Below, one piece after another: positions 43,586 to 51,924 of a stretch of DNA of 64,000 nt. Each line of letters starts with the position of its first letter. Position 1 is the first letter of the stretch. Source of the stretch: CAYPHA01 sp964410215 (GTDB lineage Bacteria > Calditrichota > Calditrichia > Calditrichales > CAYPHA01). The notes under the pieces were generated by a model. It was not told the origin of the DNA and ran no database searches. It worked only from the letters and a program-made list of their open reading frames with translations. The translations under genes and the position numbers were made by a program. The stretch lies in NCBI GenBank assembly GCA_964410215.1, contig CAYPHA010000006.1, positions 1 through 64,000 on the forward strand. Reading direction: 5' to 3'.

Positions 43586-44328
43586 TTAAAGTTTCCCGTT
43601 CGATTGTCCCTAACTTTTTTACGGTCGGAAACATGTTCTGCGGTTTCATGTCCGTAATCATGGCGACTATCAATGGTGATCTGGTGATGGCTTCATGGAT
43701 GATATTCTTTGCAGCCTTTCTGGATGCCATGGATGGTAAGATAGCCCGTTTTACGAAATCCGCCTCCGAATTCGGTATCGAATACGATTCTCTTGCTGAT
43801 GTGATATCCTTCGGCCTGGCCCCGGCTGTTCTCGTTTATTCCTTTTACTTCGCAGAATGGCGTCAGGTCGGGATCTTTATCAGCTTTTTCCCTTTGCTGT
43901 TCGGCAGTGTGCGGCTGGCCCGGTTTAATGTACAGACGACGGTTTCCGAGAAATCACATTTTGTCGGTCTCCCTTCACCGATGGCGGCAGTAGCGATCGC
44001 AGGATTTATTTTATTTACGGATGAAGTATTTGCCGGCAAAGTATTCCCGAAACTGCTTCTGGTGCTGATGCTGGTTGTCTGCGTGCTGATGGTAAGTACG
44101 GTTCGTTATGAAATAATACCCCGACTCACCTTCCGGGGAGCGTGGGCCACCCGTATGTCATCACTGGGTCTGATTACGGCCATCATCAGTGTAATTATTT
44201 ATCCGAAAATACTGTTTTTTCCCTATACGGTATTATATATTCTAAGTGGTCTTGTGATCACCTTGATTCGCAGAGGAATGGACCTGGGGGATGGCATGCA
44301 GGAAGTCGCCGGTGATGAACCGGAATAA
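43582..44328 (+). CDS. pssA: CDP-diacylglycerol-serine O-phosphatidyltransferase
   Basis: 248 residues, about seven membrane segments. The CDP-alcohol phosphatidyltransferase motif is complete: DGKIARFTKSASEFGIEYD, followed by SLAD. Makes phosphatidylserine, the substrate for Psd encoded upstream. The C-terminus is cytoplasmic and acidic. Confidence 0.94.
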   Translation: MIKVSRSIVPNFFTVGNMFCGFMSVIMATINGDLVMASWMIFFAAFLDAMDGKIARFTKSASEFGIEYDSLADVISFGLAPAVLVYSFYFAEWRQVGIFISFFPLLFGSVRLARFNVQTTVSEKSHFVGLPSPMAAVAIAGFILFTDEVFAGKVFPKLLLVLMLVVCVLMVSTVRYEIIPRLTFRGAWATRMSSLGLITAIISVIIYPKILFFPYTVLYILSGLVITLIRRGMDLGDGMQEVAGDEPE

Positions 44329-44346
44329 AACAGGGGAGGATTCTGA

Positions 44347-44610
44347 ATGAGAAAAAAAAGCCCGGTTTTTATCATACTTGTTATCGTTATCGGTGCATTA
44401 ATCGGTTCCGCTCTGGGAGAAATAATTGCTTATGTCATTCCGGGCGGGGTTGTAAAGGATTTTTTTCTTAAATCCGTGTCTGCATCGTTCGGGCCGGGTA
44501 CAATAAATATCATTATTTTAACATTTACCTTGGGATTTTCATTAAAATTGAATATTATAGGCGTGTTTGGCATCTTTATCGCAGCATATATACTGCGTTG
44601 GATCGATTAA
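44347..44610 (+). CDS. DUF4321-type small membrane protein
   Basis: 87 residues, two hydrophobic helices (about 7-30 and 50-85) separated by a short loop. It resembles the DUF4321 family, often found near lipid or tat genes; the function is unknown. GGGGAGG precedes the ATG. It lies between pssA and tatA and is probably co-transcribed with them. Confidence 0.65.
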   Translation: MRKKSPVFIILVIVIGALIGSALGEIIAYVIPGGVVKDFFLKSVSASFGPGTINIIILTFTLGFSLKLNIIGVFGIFIAAYILRWID

Positions 44611-44629
44611 CCGTTTTGAGGGAACATAT

Positions 44630-44902
44630 ATGTTTGGCATAGGAACAACAGAATTACTGGTCATTTTATTCATCATCCTGCTTGTATTCGGATCAAAAAA
44701 ATTACCCGAACTGGCTCAGGGACTGGGTAAAGGTATCCGTGAATTCAAGAAAGCTTCGAATGAAATACAGGATGAACTTGACCTGAATAAGCCTATTTCT
44801 TCCCGATCAACCGCAACTGAAACAACTACGGAAGAGGTTGAGCCGGAAGATACTTCGGATAACGAAGAAAAGCAGGAAAAAAAGGAAAAGAGCGAAAACT
44901 AA
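44630..44902 (+). CDS. tatA: Twin-arginine translocase subunit TatA/TatE
   Basis: 90 residues. Transmembrane helix (6-20), the conserved FGSKKLPELAQGLGKGIREFKKA hinge and amphipathic helix, and an acidic, Lys/Glu-rich tail, as usual for TatA. I chose the ATG at 44630 because GAGGGA lies at 44619-44624; the upstream frame is not TatA-like. No tatC is next to it. Confidence 0.92.
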   Translation: MFGIGTTELLVILFIILLVFGSKKLPELAQGLGKGIREFKKASNEIQDELDLNKPISSRSTATETTTEEVEPEDTSDNEEKQEKKEKSEN

Positions 44903-44905
44903 AAC

Positions 44906-44938
44906 ATGAAAGGGGTTTTTGATTCATCCCCGTTTCAT
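44906..44938 (+). promoter_or_regulatory. Hairpin enclosing the start codon of the secreted winged-helix-like gene
   Basis: ATGAAAGGGG pairs with CCCC-G-TTTCAT (one bulged G) around a 12-base loop that contains the TTG start (44919-44921). The RBS GAAAGGGG is inside the stem. The fold would hide the RBS, a typical setup for translational control, or it may be a tatA terminator without a T run. Confidence 0.5.
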
Positions 44939-45707
44939 ATCGTATTCTTTGACGGCCGGCTTACTTCTTTTTCTATTTCCGGATAGTCGGGCCCGGGCTC
45001 AGCATTTCCATTTGATGCAGCAAGCCGGAACGGATTCGGCTATAAATATCACGCATCATCACAGCCTGCCCCTGCAACCCATGCCGTTGGACGCGCAACT
45101 CTTTTCAAAAGCGTTTCGGGATGTTGAAATGACTGTATCATTCAAACCGAAACGCTCAACAGAGCATTTTTACAATCCCCGTAATGTCATGCCCGTGAAT
45201 CCACTCTTGCTGGACTACCGGGGCAGCTCCTACTATACTCCTGAAATAGTCCAGGATCGTCTTACCTTTTTTATGAACCGTCCGCGGGCCGATAGTTTTG
45301 TTTCGGTTCCGGTGGTGGCCATTCTTGCCGCAAATATCGCTCTAAAGTACGTTGATATTGAAATGAAATTTCAATTAACGGCAGAGGATTATCTGCTGGA
45401 ACAACCCTTCTTTGAACTCCTGAAAGCACTCTGGCTCAAATCGCCCCGGACAGTGAGTGAATTGTACCGGTTAAAAGGGCAGAGAAACGGATACACATAC
45501 CATATCCTGCAGTCGGAAATGGAAACACTGGTCCATAAACGGCTGGTGAAACGAAGGGAGATGGAAGCGGGTGAAACACGCTACTTTCCTGCACAGAGCC
45601 CTGAAGAGGTGATACAGCTTCTTAACGATGCCTTAATGAATGGCAGTCTTCACTCAACTGAACGCACTGCCTACGCGCATCTCCTTTCCGAATTAAAACA
45701 GTTATAA
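44919..45707 (+). CDS. Secreted or anchored protein with C-terminal winged-helix-like segment
   Basis: About 262 residues; I do not recognise a known family. An N-terminal hydrophobic stretch (LTAGLLLFLFPDSRARA) looks like a signal peptide or anchor. A His-rich patch (NITHHHSLPL) follows. The C-terminal third (about 175-240: LLKALWLKSPRTVSELYRLK, then HILQSEMETLVHKRLVKRRE) resembles a BlaI/PadR-like winged helix. A DNA-binding-like fold on an exported protein is odd; it may remain cytoplasmic with the N-terminus as an anchor, or the fold may bind something else. The TTG start is the only one with an RBS, and that RBS lies in a hairpin. Confidence 0.5.
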   Translation: MIHPRFISYSLTAGLLLFLFPDSRARAQHFHLMQQAGTDSAINITHHHSLPLQPMPLDAQLFSKAFRDVEMTVSFKPKRSTEHFYNPRNVMPVNPLLLDYRGSSYYTPEIVQDRLTFFMNRPRADSFVSVPVVAILAANIALKYVDIEMKFQLTAEDYLLEQPFFELLKALWLKSPRTVSELYRLKGQRNGYTYHILQSEMETLVHKRLVKRREMEAGETRYFPAQSPEEVIQLLNDALMNGSLHSTERTAYAHLLSELKQL

Positions 45708-45853
45708 TACTGTACGAACTTTAATCACATTTCCTGAAATAGTATCAGACCCTCTGCATAGTATACAATTCTGGCCCATTTTTTGTGGAAATGACCGGGA
45801 TACAGCATCCTACAGATAAAGACGCATGTACAACATATAAATCTGGAGGATGT

Positions 45854-47104
45854 ATGACTCGTTTTAATCTTACCGCGCTAATGTTAATCGTATTCTTCGG
45901 GGCTGTGTCTGTTGGAAATACACAGACCGTTATCGCCGGATGGGATTTTGAAGACCAGAATCTGGTGGCCGATTCCGGGACAGATGGAAGCGGAAACAGC
46001 CCGGATAATACGAGCCAGGAGATAACTGGTAACGACGGAGGAACGATTACTTTTCCCGGAGGAAATGCCCCCAGCGTGGGTGAATCCTTCAGCACCAATA
46101 ACTGGGAAATGGGTGAATTTGTAACGGTTTCTGTTAACACGGTGAATTATAATAATCTTTCCCTCGAATTAGACACGCGCAGTTCCAGTTCAGGACCCGG
46201 AGATTTTAAAATATTCTACGGCATCGAAGGCGTATTGGGAAATTTTGTTGAAATTCCGGACGGAGAATTCCAGTCACCAACCAGTTTCAGCGAAAATCCC
46301 ATGTTTACCTTCAATCTGCCGGAAGAATGCAGCGGTGAGGCGGAACTGTTACTGAAGATAGCATGCACCTCCAATGTCAATGCGGGCGGTGAAGAAGGCA
46401 TCGGTTCGACAGGAACGTTTCGAATTGATAATCTGAGGATCGTGTCAACGCTGGATAATCCGCTTCCGGTTGACCTTCTGGGATTCAAAGCTATTCCCGG
46501 TGACGGGGAGGTGACCCTGGTCTGGACGACAGCTTCTGAAATAAATAACAGGGGGTTTTTTGTACTGAGGTCCAAAAAAAAGTATGGAATTTATGAAATT
46601 ATTGACTCATATAGTATGAACACCTCTTTAAGGGGGCGGGGCAGTGCCTCCGAGAAGACGATTTACCGTTACACAGACCGGAGATTGCAGAACGGAATGG
46701 AATACTGGTACAAGATTGCAGATGTTGATATGAACGGAAAGGAAACCATGCACGGTCCGGTATTTGCGGTTCCTGTGAGGCCGGAAGCTGAAGCAGATGC
46801 TGTTAATGTGCCGGTTGACTTCAAGCTCTGGCCGGCCTGTCCAAATCCCTTTAATCCTGAAACCCTGTTACGCTTGGATGTGCCGGATACAGGAAAGAAT
46901 CCCCTGTTTATGGATATTCGCATTTATTCCGCCGCCGGCCAGCAGGTAAGAAGCCTGTTCAACGGGAACCTTATACCGGGAACCCATTCCTTTTCCTGGA
47001 ACGGCCGGGACGACCGGGGACGGCTGGTACCAGGTGGAACCTACTTTTTTAATGCCCGATCTGATCAGTTTCAAGAAACCGGTAAAATGACCCTTGTAAA
47101 GTAG
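45854..47104 (+). CDS. Secreted protein with FlgD-like / type IX-type C-terminal sorting domain
   Basis: About 416 residues. Signal peptide (1-23), then a beta-rich body of unknown function (about 30-215), then a fibronectin-like segment (VDLLGFKAIPGDGEVTLVWTT, about 215-320), and a C-terminal domain WPACPNPFNPETLLRLDVP with GRDDRGRLVPGGTYFF and final KMTLVK. This CTD type directs export or surface attachment in FCB-group bacteria and is the strongest taxonomic hint in the window. GGAGGAT precedes the ATG at 45854. The cargo function is not known. Confidence 0.8.
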   Translation: MTRFNLTALMLIVFFGAVSVGNTQTVIAGWDFEDQNLVADSGTDGSGNSPDNTSQEITGNDGGTITFPGGNAPSVGESFSTNNWEMGEFVTVSVNTVNYNNLSLELDTRSSSSGPGDFKIFYGIEGVLGNFVEIPDGEFQSPTSFSENPMFTFNLPEECSGEAELLLKIACTSNVNAGGEEGIGSTGTFRIDNLRIVSTLDNPLPVDLLGFKAIPGDGEVTLVWTTASEINNRGFFVLRSKKKYGIYEIIDSYSMNTSLRGRGSASEKTIYRYTDRRLQNGMEYWYKIADVDMNGKETMHGPVFAVPVRPEAEADAVNVPVDFKLWPACPNPFNPETLLRLDVPDTGKNPLFMDIRIYSAAGQQVRSLFNGNLIPGTHSFSWNGRDDRGRLVPGGTYFFNARSDQFQETGKMTLVK

Positions 47105-47254
47105 AAATGAACCATATAACGAAATAATAAAAAATTCATATAAAATTGATACGCATCAACACTTTAGGTTTGTATTATGTTGTATAATATAAGAGATAGG
47201 TGAGTCCGGCTAAGGGATATGGATACTTATATAGAAGGGAATCCGAAAATTCCC

Positions 47255-47280
47255 TAAAGTATTTAATATCCGGCCGATAC
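47255..47280 (+). promoter_or_regulatory. FliA-like promoter with a 14-base spacer, upstream of the CPBP gene
   Basis: TAAAGTAT and GCCGATAC match the sigma-28 consensus well (TAAAGT, GCCGATA), but the spacer between TAAA and the -10 is 14 instead of 15. A hairpin AGGGAAT/ATTCCCT (47236-47255) abuts it. It is the main feature of a 212-base gap. Activity is uncertain. Confidence 0.35.
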
Positions 47281-47316
47281 TGTTTATAACCCTGAATAAT
47301 ATCCTTTAATACGAAT

Positions 47317-48018
47317 ATGAATACATTAAAACAAAAAATACAGAAATGGCCGCGTTTCGTTGAATTTATTATCGTGCTGTCGGTTGCATTCGGTTATTTT
47401 ATACTGCGCTCGATGAGTTGGGTGCTCGAACTCATGGATACGGACATTACGGTTATATTTTCGGATATTGATCTCTATAACCTCATTCTGATTGAAATAA
47501 CCGCACTGGGGATTATTGCTATCTTTCTCTACCTGCGCGGCTGGAAGCTTTCTGATTTTCATTTTGCTTTCAATCTTGATAACTCGACCTACGGATTGAT
47601 CCTGTTTTCGGTCAATTATATACTCTACTACTTCCTTTATATGACAGTGGCAACACTGTTTTCCGGGATCTTTGGTGATGCTGTTACCATATCTGCTTCT
47701 CCGATTGAAAGTAGTGCCACGCTTCCGGCAATACTGGCCGTTTCCATTGTGAATCCGATTTTTGAAGAGACGATAGTAGTCGGTTACATCGTAAAGGCAC
47801 TGGAAAAATCCGCTATTCCTGCTGTGATTATCGGCGTCAGCGTTCTGGTCCGGATGTCCTATCATATTTACCAGGGGCCGATCATACTGGTCTCAATTTT
47901 ACCGATGGGTATCCTGTTTGCCTATATTTACTGGCGCTGGAGGAAACTCTGGACCCTGATCCTGGCACACGCCGTTCTGGACTTTACCAGTTTTTACTTT
48001 TATTATGTAATTGCCTAA
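47317..48018 (+). CDS. CPBP-family intramembrane metalloprotease
   Basis: 233 residues with about seven membrane segments. The CPBP glutamates are in NPIFEETIVVGYI, the downstream His in VRMSYHIYQGP and a second His in LILAHAVLDF. The usual Arg after EE is replaced, so activity or specificity may differ. Such proteases resemble CAAX prenyl endopeptidases and often confer bacteriocin immunity. Convergent with the HAD gene, only 14 bases apart. Confidence 0.85.
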   Translation: MNTLKQKIQKWPRFVEFIIVLSVAFGYFILRSMSWVLELMDTDITVIFSDIDLYNLILIEITALGIIAIFLYLRGWKLSDFHFAFNLDNSTYGLILFSVNYILYYFLYMTVATLFSGIFGDAVTISASPIESSATLPAILAVSIVNPIFEETIVVGYIVKALEKSAIPAVIIGVSVLVRMSYHIYQGPIILVSILPMGILFAYIYWRWRKLWTLILAHAVLDFTSFYFYYVIA

Positions 48019-48032
48019 AAAAAGCAGGCTGC

Positions 48033-48722
48033 TCAGAGATACGCCGCAATATCCTGCAGGGAATCGATAATGAGGTCGGCCCGCGATAATTTTTCTTCAT
48101 CGATATACGGATTTCGCAAACCGATTACCTTCAGTCCGGCTGATTGAGCACTGCGAATGCCGGCAAACGAATCCTCGATGGCGATGCAACGTTCTGCCCG
48201 CAGGTTTAATTTCTCAGCAGCCAGAAGATAGATATCGGGAGCCGGTTTTTTTTCGTCTACTTCATCTCCCCCCGTTATTGACTGGAAAACCTTTCGATAG
48301 TTTCCGTTCGTCCCGGAGTTGGCAGACAGATTGGAGAGGATAATCTCGATGTGTTCAACGATGGACGAAGAGGCGAGGGCAAGGGGTATATCTGTCCGGC
48401 TGACGATCTCATCAAAGCCTTTCGCGGGCTTCAGAGCAGTATTTTGAAGCAGCTCGACGAAATGGGTGTCACGGAGTTTGACAGCCTCCGGGATCGGTAT
48501 TTCACGGCCTTTCAGAAAACGCCTGTTGATGGTCTGCAGGTTCTCTTCCACCGAATACCCGATAAAGGTTTCGATAAACCCTTCAGGATATTCAATGCCG
48601 AGCTGGCTGAGGTAGCGGTGAAAAGATTCAATGTGAAGTGGTTCGGTGTCGACAAGTACGCCGTCCATATCAAAAATAATCGCACTGAAATCAGATATGT
48701 CTTGTAGTGTTATATGATTCAT
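48033..48722 (-). CDS. HAD-family hydrolase, phosphoglycolate phosphatase / beta-PGM-like
   Basis: 229 residues. Nucleophile motif DMDGVLVDTEPLH (about 18-30), Ser motif LALASSS, Lys and the DD-type motif KPAPDIYLLAA and AIEDSFAGIRSA. The alpha-helical cap between motifs I and II is of the phosphatase/mutase C1 type. Substrate unknown: sugar phosphates are likely. The gene runs convergent to the CPBP gene and precedes a GC-rich palindrome. Confidence 0.9.
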   Translation of the reverse strand: MNHITLQDISDFSAIIFDMDGVLVDTEPLHIESFHRYLSQLGIEYPEGFIETFIGYSVEENLQTINRRFLKGREIPIPEAVKLRDTHFVELLQNTALKPAKGFDEIVSRTDIPLALASSSIVEHIEIILSNLSANSGTNGNYRKVFQSITGGDEVDEKKPAPDIYLLAAEKLNLRAERCIAIEDSFAGIRSAQSAGLKVIGLRNPYIDEEKLSRADLIIDSLQDIAAYL

Positions 48723-48771
48723 AATGGAAACATGTTTTGCGTATTAAATCCGCTGATATACGTGATCATAC

Positions 48772-48795
48772 CCCCCGGTCCGGCCGGACCGGGGG
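48772..48795. repeat. 24-base perfect GC palindrome
   Basis: CCCCCGGTCCGG followed directly by its exact complement. It lies between two minus-strand genes, 25 bases past the stop of the outer-membrane protein gene. It can form a very stable hairpin and probably ends that transcript, although no T run follows on the minus strand. Confidence 0.6.
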
Positions 48796-48820
48796 ATAGA
48801 CGTTTCATGAACTGGTAGTT

Positions 48821-50323
48821 TTAAAATCGGAACACCGTTCCGATATTCGTGGTACGCACCGTTTCTTCGGTTCCCGCGATTTTTCCATCGCCATTGATAT
48901 CACGGTACGTCTGACGGTATTCATACAGCAGGTTTGCACCGGGTGCTATTTCGTATTCGATCCGGTAACCCAGTATGGTGCCTTCATCTTTCTTGAAAAA
49001 CTCATTGACATTGTTCTGGAAATAAAAACCGCCGGCGCGACTGATTTTCGGAACAAACTTCGTATTCAGGTCCAGCGTTCCGCGGATCGTTTTAAAGTCA
49101 ATAGTACTTTTGCTCATATTCTGGTACTCGGCACCAAAAATGACAAAATTAAACAGGTTGAAGTCAGCACCAACGATGTAACCCTGGAGTTCTTCGTTGA
49201 TCGTTTGAAGCAGTTCCCGCTTCGTAAAAGGCACGGGATTACCCAGGGAATCGGTTGAGAAGACGGCCCTCTCCAGTTCATAGGTCGTGTTGAAGTATTC
49301 GGGTATAAATTTTTTGTCAAAAATCCTGTATTCGGCATAAACATTGATGAAGGCGAACTTTGCCAGGAGGCCGGGAGCCGCAATACCCCAGCCGCCGTCA
49401 TTTCCGAACTGGGCATACTGACCGTAGGTAATCAGTTGCAGGTAATCATAATTGATGAGCGGGTAGGAAATATCCAGTCCGAAGGCGATCTGTGACTTGT
49501 CTTCTGCATCGCTGATTTTGAACGGGTCCGGCTTGCGGGAAATAAAATCATCGTTGTTGGGACGGTTCGGATCGTCGGAGTTATCGGTCCAGCCGTCACC
49601 ATCGATGTCGCGATCGGTTTCGTCCGGCTGACCGTCACCATCCGTATCGACGGCGTAGGTCTTGTCATTCGGGAAATCATCAAGATAATTCGGAATGCCG
49701 TCATCATCGTCATCCCTGAGCGCGCTGTACTGGTTGCGGTCATAAACCACACTCGCACCAAGTTCAAGGTTTCCGATGAGTTTATATGATATGCGACCCG
49801 CCATCAGACCACCTTCGTTCGTCAGCTCGCTGAAGTTGTTCAGCATGCCCTGAAATCCGACAGGCCCCGCCTGAATGCCAAGTTCCATTCCGGTTCGAAT
49901 GACGCTTGGATATTCTATTGTGTTTGAATAATGGTTCATCAGAAGTCCGAAGCCGAGACGGTAGTTGTCAATGGCACCGACTTTCACGTATAGTGGATCG
50001 CCCTGATGTCCCCAGCGGACATAATAGAGCTTTTCAAAGATGTCATCGGCTGAATCCCAGTTTTCTTTCCGGATGTTACCGTCATTATCAATATACAGGC
50101 TTAGGTCGAGCGCAACGCCCAGTTTGCCGACTGAAAATTCAGGCCGTAACCCGATCTGGTTATACAGTTCACCGTCAATGGTAACGGCACCAACGGCAAG
50201 GCCCATTCCGAATCCGGATGGCTGTTCCTTCTGCTCGGCATCTTCGAATGTACGGCCAGACATTTGTGCAAAAACAAGCTGATTTAAAACAAATAGTATT
50301 AAGATCGCAACATTTGTCCGCAT
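48821..50323 (-). CDS. Outer-membrane beta-barrel with TSP3-like Asp-rich repeat insert
   Basis: 500 residues with a signal peptide (1-19, cleavage after VFA). Strand-rich barrel segments (VKVGAIDNYRLGFGLLMNHY, LLAKFAFINVYAEYRIF) and a terminal Phe (GTVFRF) fit an outer-membrane barrel. An insert at about 196-262 carries repeats such as DDDDDGIPNYLDDFPND and DTDGDGQPDETDRDIDGDGW, which resemble calcium-binding thrombospondin type-3 repeats, and would sit in a surface loop. Function unknown; adhesion or calcium binding is possible. Confidence 0.7.
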   Translation of the reverse strand: MRTNVAILILFVLNQLVFAQMSGRTFEDAEQKEQPSGFGMGLAVGAVTIDGELYNQIGLRPEFSVGKLGVALDLSLYIDNDGNIRKENWDSADDIFEKLYYVRWGHQGDPLYVKVGAIDNYRLGFGLLMNHYSNTIEYPSVIRTGMELGIQAGPVGFQGMLNNFSELTNEGGLMAGRISYKLIGNLELGASVVYDRNQYSALRDDDDDGIPNYLDDFPNDKTYAVDTDGDGQPDETDRDIDGDGWTDNSDDPNRPNNDDFISRKPDPFKISDAEDKSQIAFGLDISYPLINYDYLQLITYGQYAQFGNDGGWGIAAPGLLAKFAFINVYAEYRIFDKKFIPEYFNTTYELERAVFSTDSLGNPVPFTKRELLQTINEELQGYIVGADFNLFNFVIFGAEYQNMSKSTIDFKTIRGTLDLNTKFVPKISRAGGFYFQNNVNEFFKKDEGTILGYRIEYEIAPGANLLYEYRQTYRDINGDGKIAGTEETVRTTNIGTVFRF

Positions 50324-50493
50324 AGAACCTCCTTATAGATCATATTCAAACTCATATACGGCATGAAAACTTGAAAATGTTAACCTTTTATGAGAAATTA
50401 TGCAATCATGAATTTGAATTTTTCGCTATTTTTGATTAAGTAGTACATCTGGCAAGTAGTTTTCAAAAGAATATTGTCAGAAAAACCGCACCT

Positions 50494-51294
50494 ATGGAAT
50501 GTTTTATGTCTGTTTCAGATGGCTATGTCACTGTTAGTTCTGCAAATGTGTACCGTAAACCGACCTATCATACGGAAATTGACACGCAGGTGGTTCTGTG
50601 GGAGCGGGTTACTGTCCAGGACAGGGATCATGATTTTCTGCGTATCAGAGGAGAGGACGGCTACGAAGGCTGGGTCAGTGCCCACCAGATTCATACCGGA
50701 GCGGAAGCGCCTGCAGGGAAACTGAAAACGGTAACCATCAGCCATTCCAGAATTCTTGATCAACCTGATAGCAGTGGTACGCCTGTCAGTGAAGCGGTCG
50801 CGGGATGCGTAGTACCCACCTTATCTGAAAGAGGCGAATGGACCGAAATGAAGCTGCCTGATTCAAAATCCGTGTGGATCGAGACAGCCGCTTTTCAGAA
50901 AATGCCGGAACTAACGCGAAATAATCTGGTTTCATTTTCTAGGAACTATCTGGGTGTGCCTTATTTCTGGGGCGGGAAGACACCAAAGGGGCTTGATTGT
51001 TCCGGATTTGTCCAGCTAATCTTCAAGCTGTTCGGTATGCGTCTGAGGCGTGATGCCTGGATGCAGCATGAGGACAGTACTTTTGTTTCCGACTATCATG
51101 ATAAAGCCGCGCCGGGTGATCTTCTGTTTTTTGCAGAATCGGGCAGGCGGATCACGCATGTAGCGATCGCCCTGGGAGAAAGTCACTTTATTCATGCCCG
51201 GGGTATGGTTCGAATCAATTCACTGAACGAAACGGATTCTTTGTTTGATCCCACTCTGCTGAAAAGCTTTGTGGATATAAAAACGTATCTGTAG
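50494..51294 (+). CDS. NlpC/P60 peptidase with SH3-like domains
   Basis: About 266 residues. Two SH3-like segments (about 5-75 and 80-140) and a C-terminal NlpC/P60 domain with catalytic Cys169 (GLDCSGFVQ), His in RITHVAIAL and a third polar residue in FIHARG. It should cut peptidoglycan stem peptides, in the manner of gamma-D-glutamyl-diamino acid endopeptidases. No signal peptide is visible, so it may act on recycled muropeptides in the cytoplasm. The start may be 50494 or 50506. It precedes the HNH gene by 26 bases. Confidence 0.85.
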   Translation: MECFMSVSDGYVTVSSANVYRKPTYHTEIDTQVVLWERVTVQDRDHDFLRIRGEDGYEGWVSAHQIHTGAEAPAGKLKTVTISHSRILDQPDSSGTPVSEAVAGCVVPTLSERGEWTEMKLPDSKSVWIETAAFQKMPELTRNNLVSFSRNYLGVPYFWGGKTPKGLDCSGFVQLIFKLFGMRLRRDAWMQHEDSTFVSDYHDKAAPGDLLFFAESGRRITHVAIALGESHFIHARGMVRINSLNETDSLFDPTLLKSFVDIKTYL

Positions 51295-51320
51295 CCGGGG
51301 AAAGAAACGGATTTAATGAC

Positions 51321-51824
51321 ATGTTGAAATCCAGCGTACTCATATTAAATCAGAATTATGAACCGCTTTTTATTTGCCATGCAAAGAAAGCCATTATTCT
51401 GATCTACCTCGGAAAAGCTGAATTGCTCGAGGCTTACGAATTTTTTGTCCATACGGTAAAAGAAAAAATACCCTATCCAAGCGTGATCCGTCTCAAACAT
51501 TATTTCAGAAGACCCTATAAGGGAATTACTCTGAACCGCAGAAACATCATTAAAAGGGACCGCCATATCTGTCAGTATTGTGGAAAGAACACACAGGCCA
51601 TGACGGTCGACCACGTTATTCCCAGATCTTATGGCGGTGAAGATTCGTGGACCAATCTGGTCTGTGCCTGTTTGCGGTGCAACACGACAAAAGGAAACCG
51701 CACACCGGAGCAGGCAGGCATGAAGATGCTGAAAAAGCCGCAGAGACCCACTCACCTCTTCTTCTTACAATATCATATACGTTCGCCCCATGAAACCTGG
51801 AAACCCTATCTGTTCTTAAATTAA
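51321..51824 (+). CDS. HNH endonuclease domain protein
   Basis: 167 residues. An N-terminal domain (LILNQNYEPLFICHAKKAI) typical of the RRXRR/HNH-type proteins found in many bacteria precedes an HNH motif: CQYCGKN, DHVIPRSYGGEDSW, then CLRCNTTKGN. The Cys pairs bind structural zinc. A DNA nuclease is likely; no phage or restriction context is near. It may serve in DNA repair or be a house-keeping enzyme. Confidence 0.85.
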   Translation: MLKSSVLILNQNYEPLFICHAKKAIILIYLGKAELLEAYEFFVHTVKEKIPYPSVIRLKHYFRRPYKGITLNRRNIIKRDRHICQYCGKNTQAMTVDHVIPRSYGGEDSWTNLVCACLRCNTTKGNRTPEQAGMKMLKKPQRPTHLFFLQYHIRSPHETWKPYLFLN

Positions 51825-51924
51825 TACCATCCGGAATTCATCATTTTTAGTAAAAGATTTTTTGATAGACAATACGCTATTGCTTAAATTACTTACTTGC
51901 ATTCAAAATATTTAAGGAGATTTC

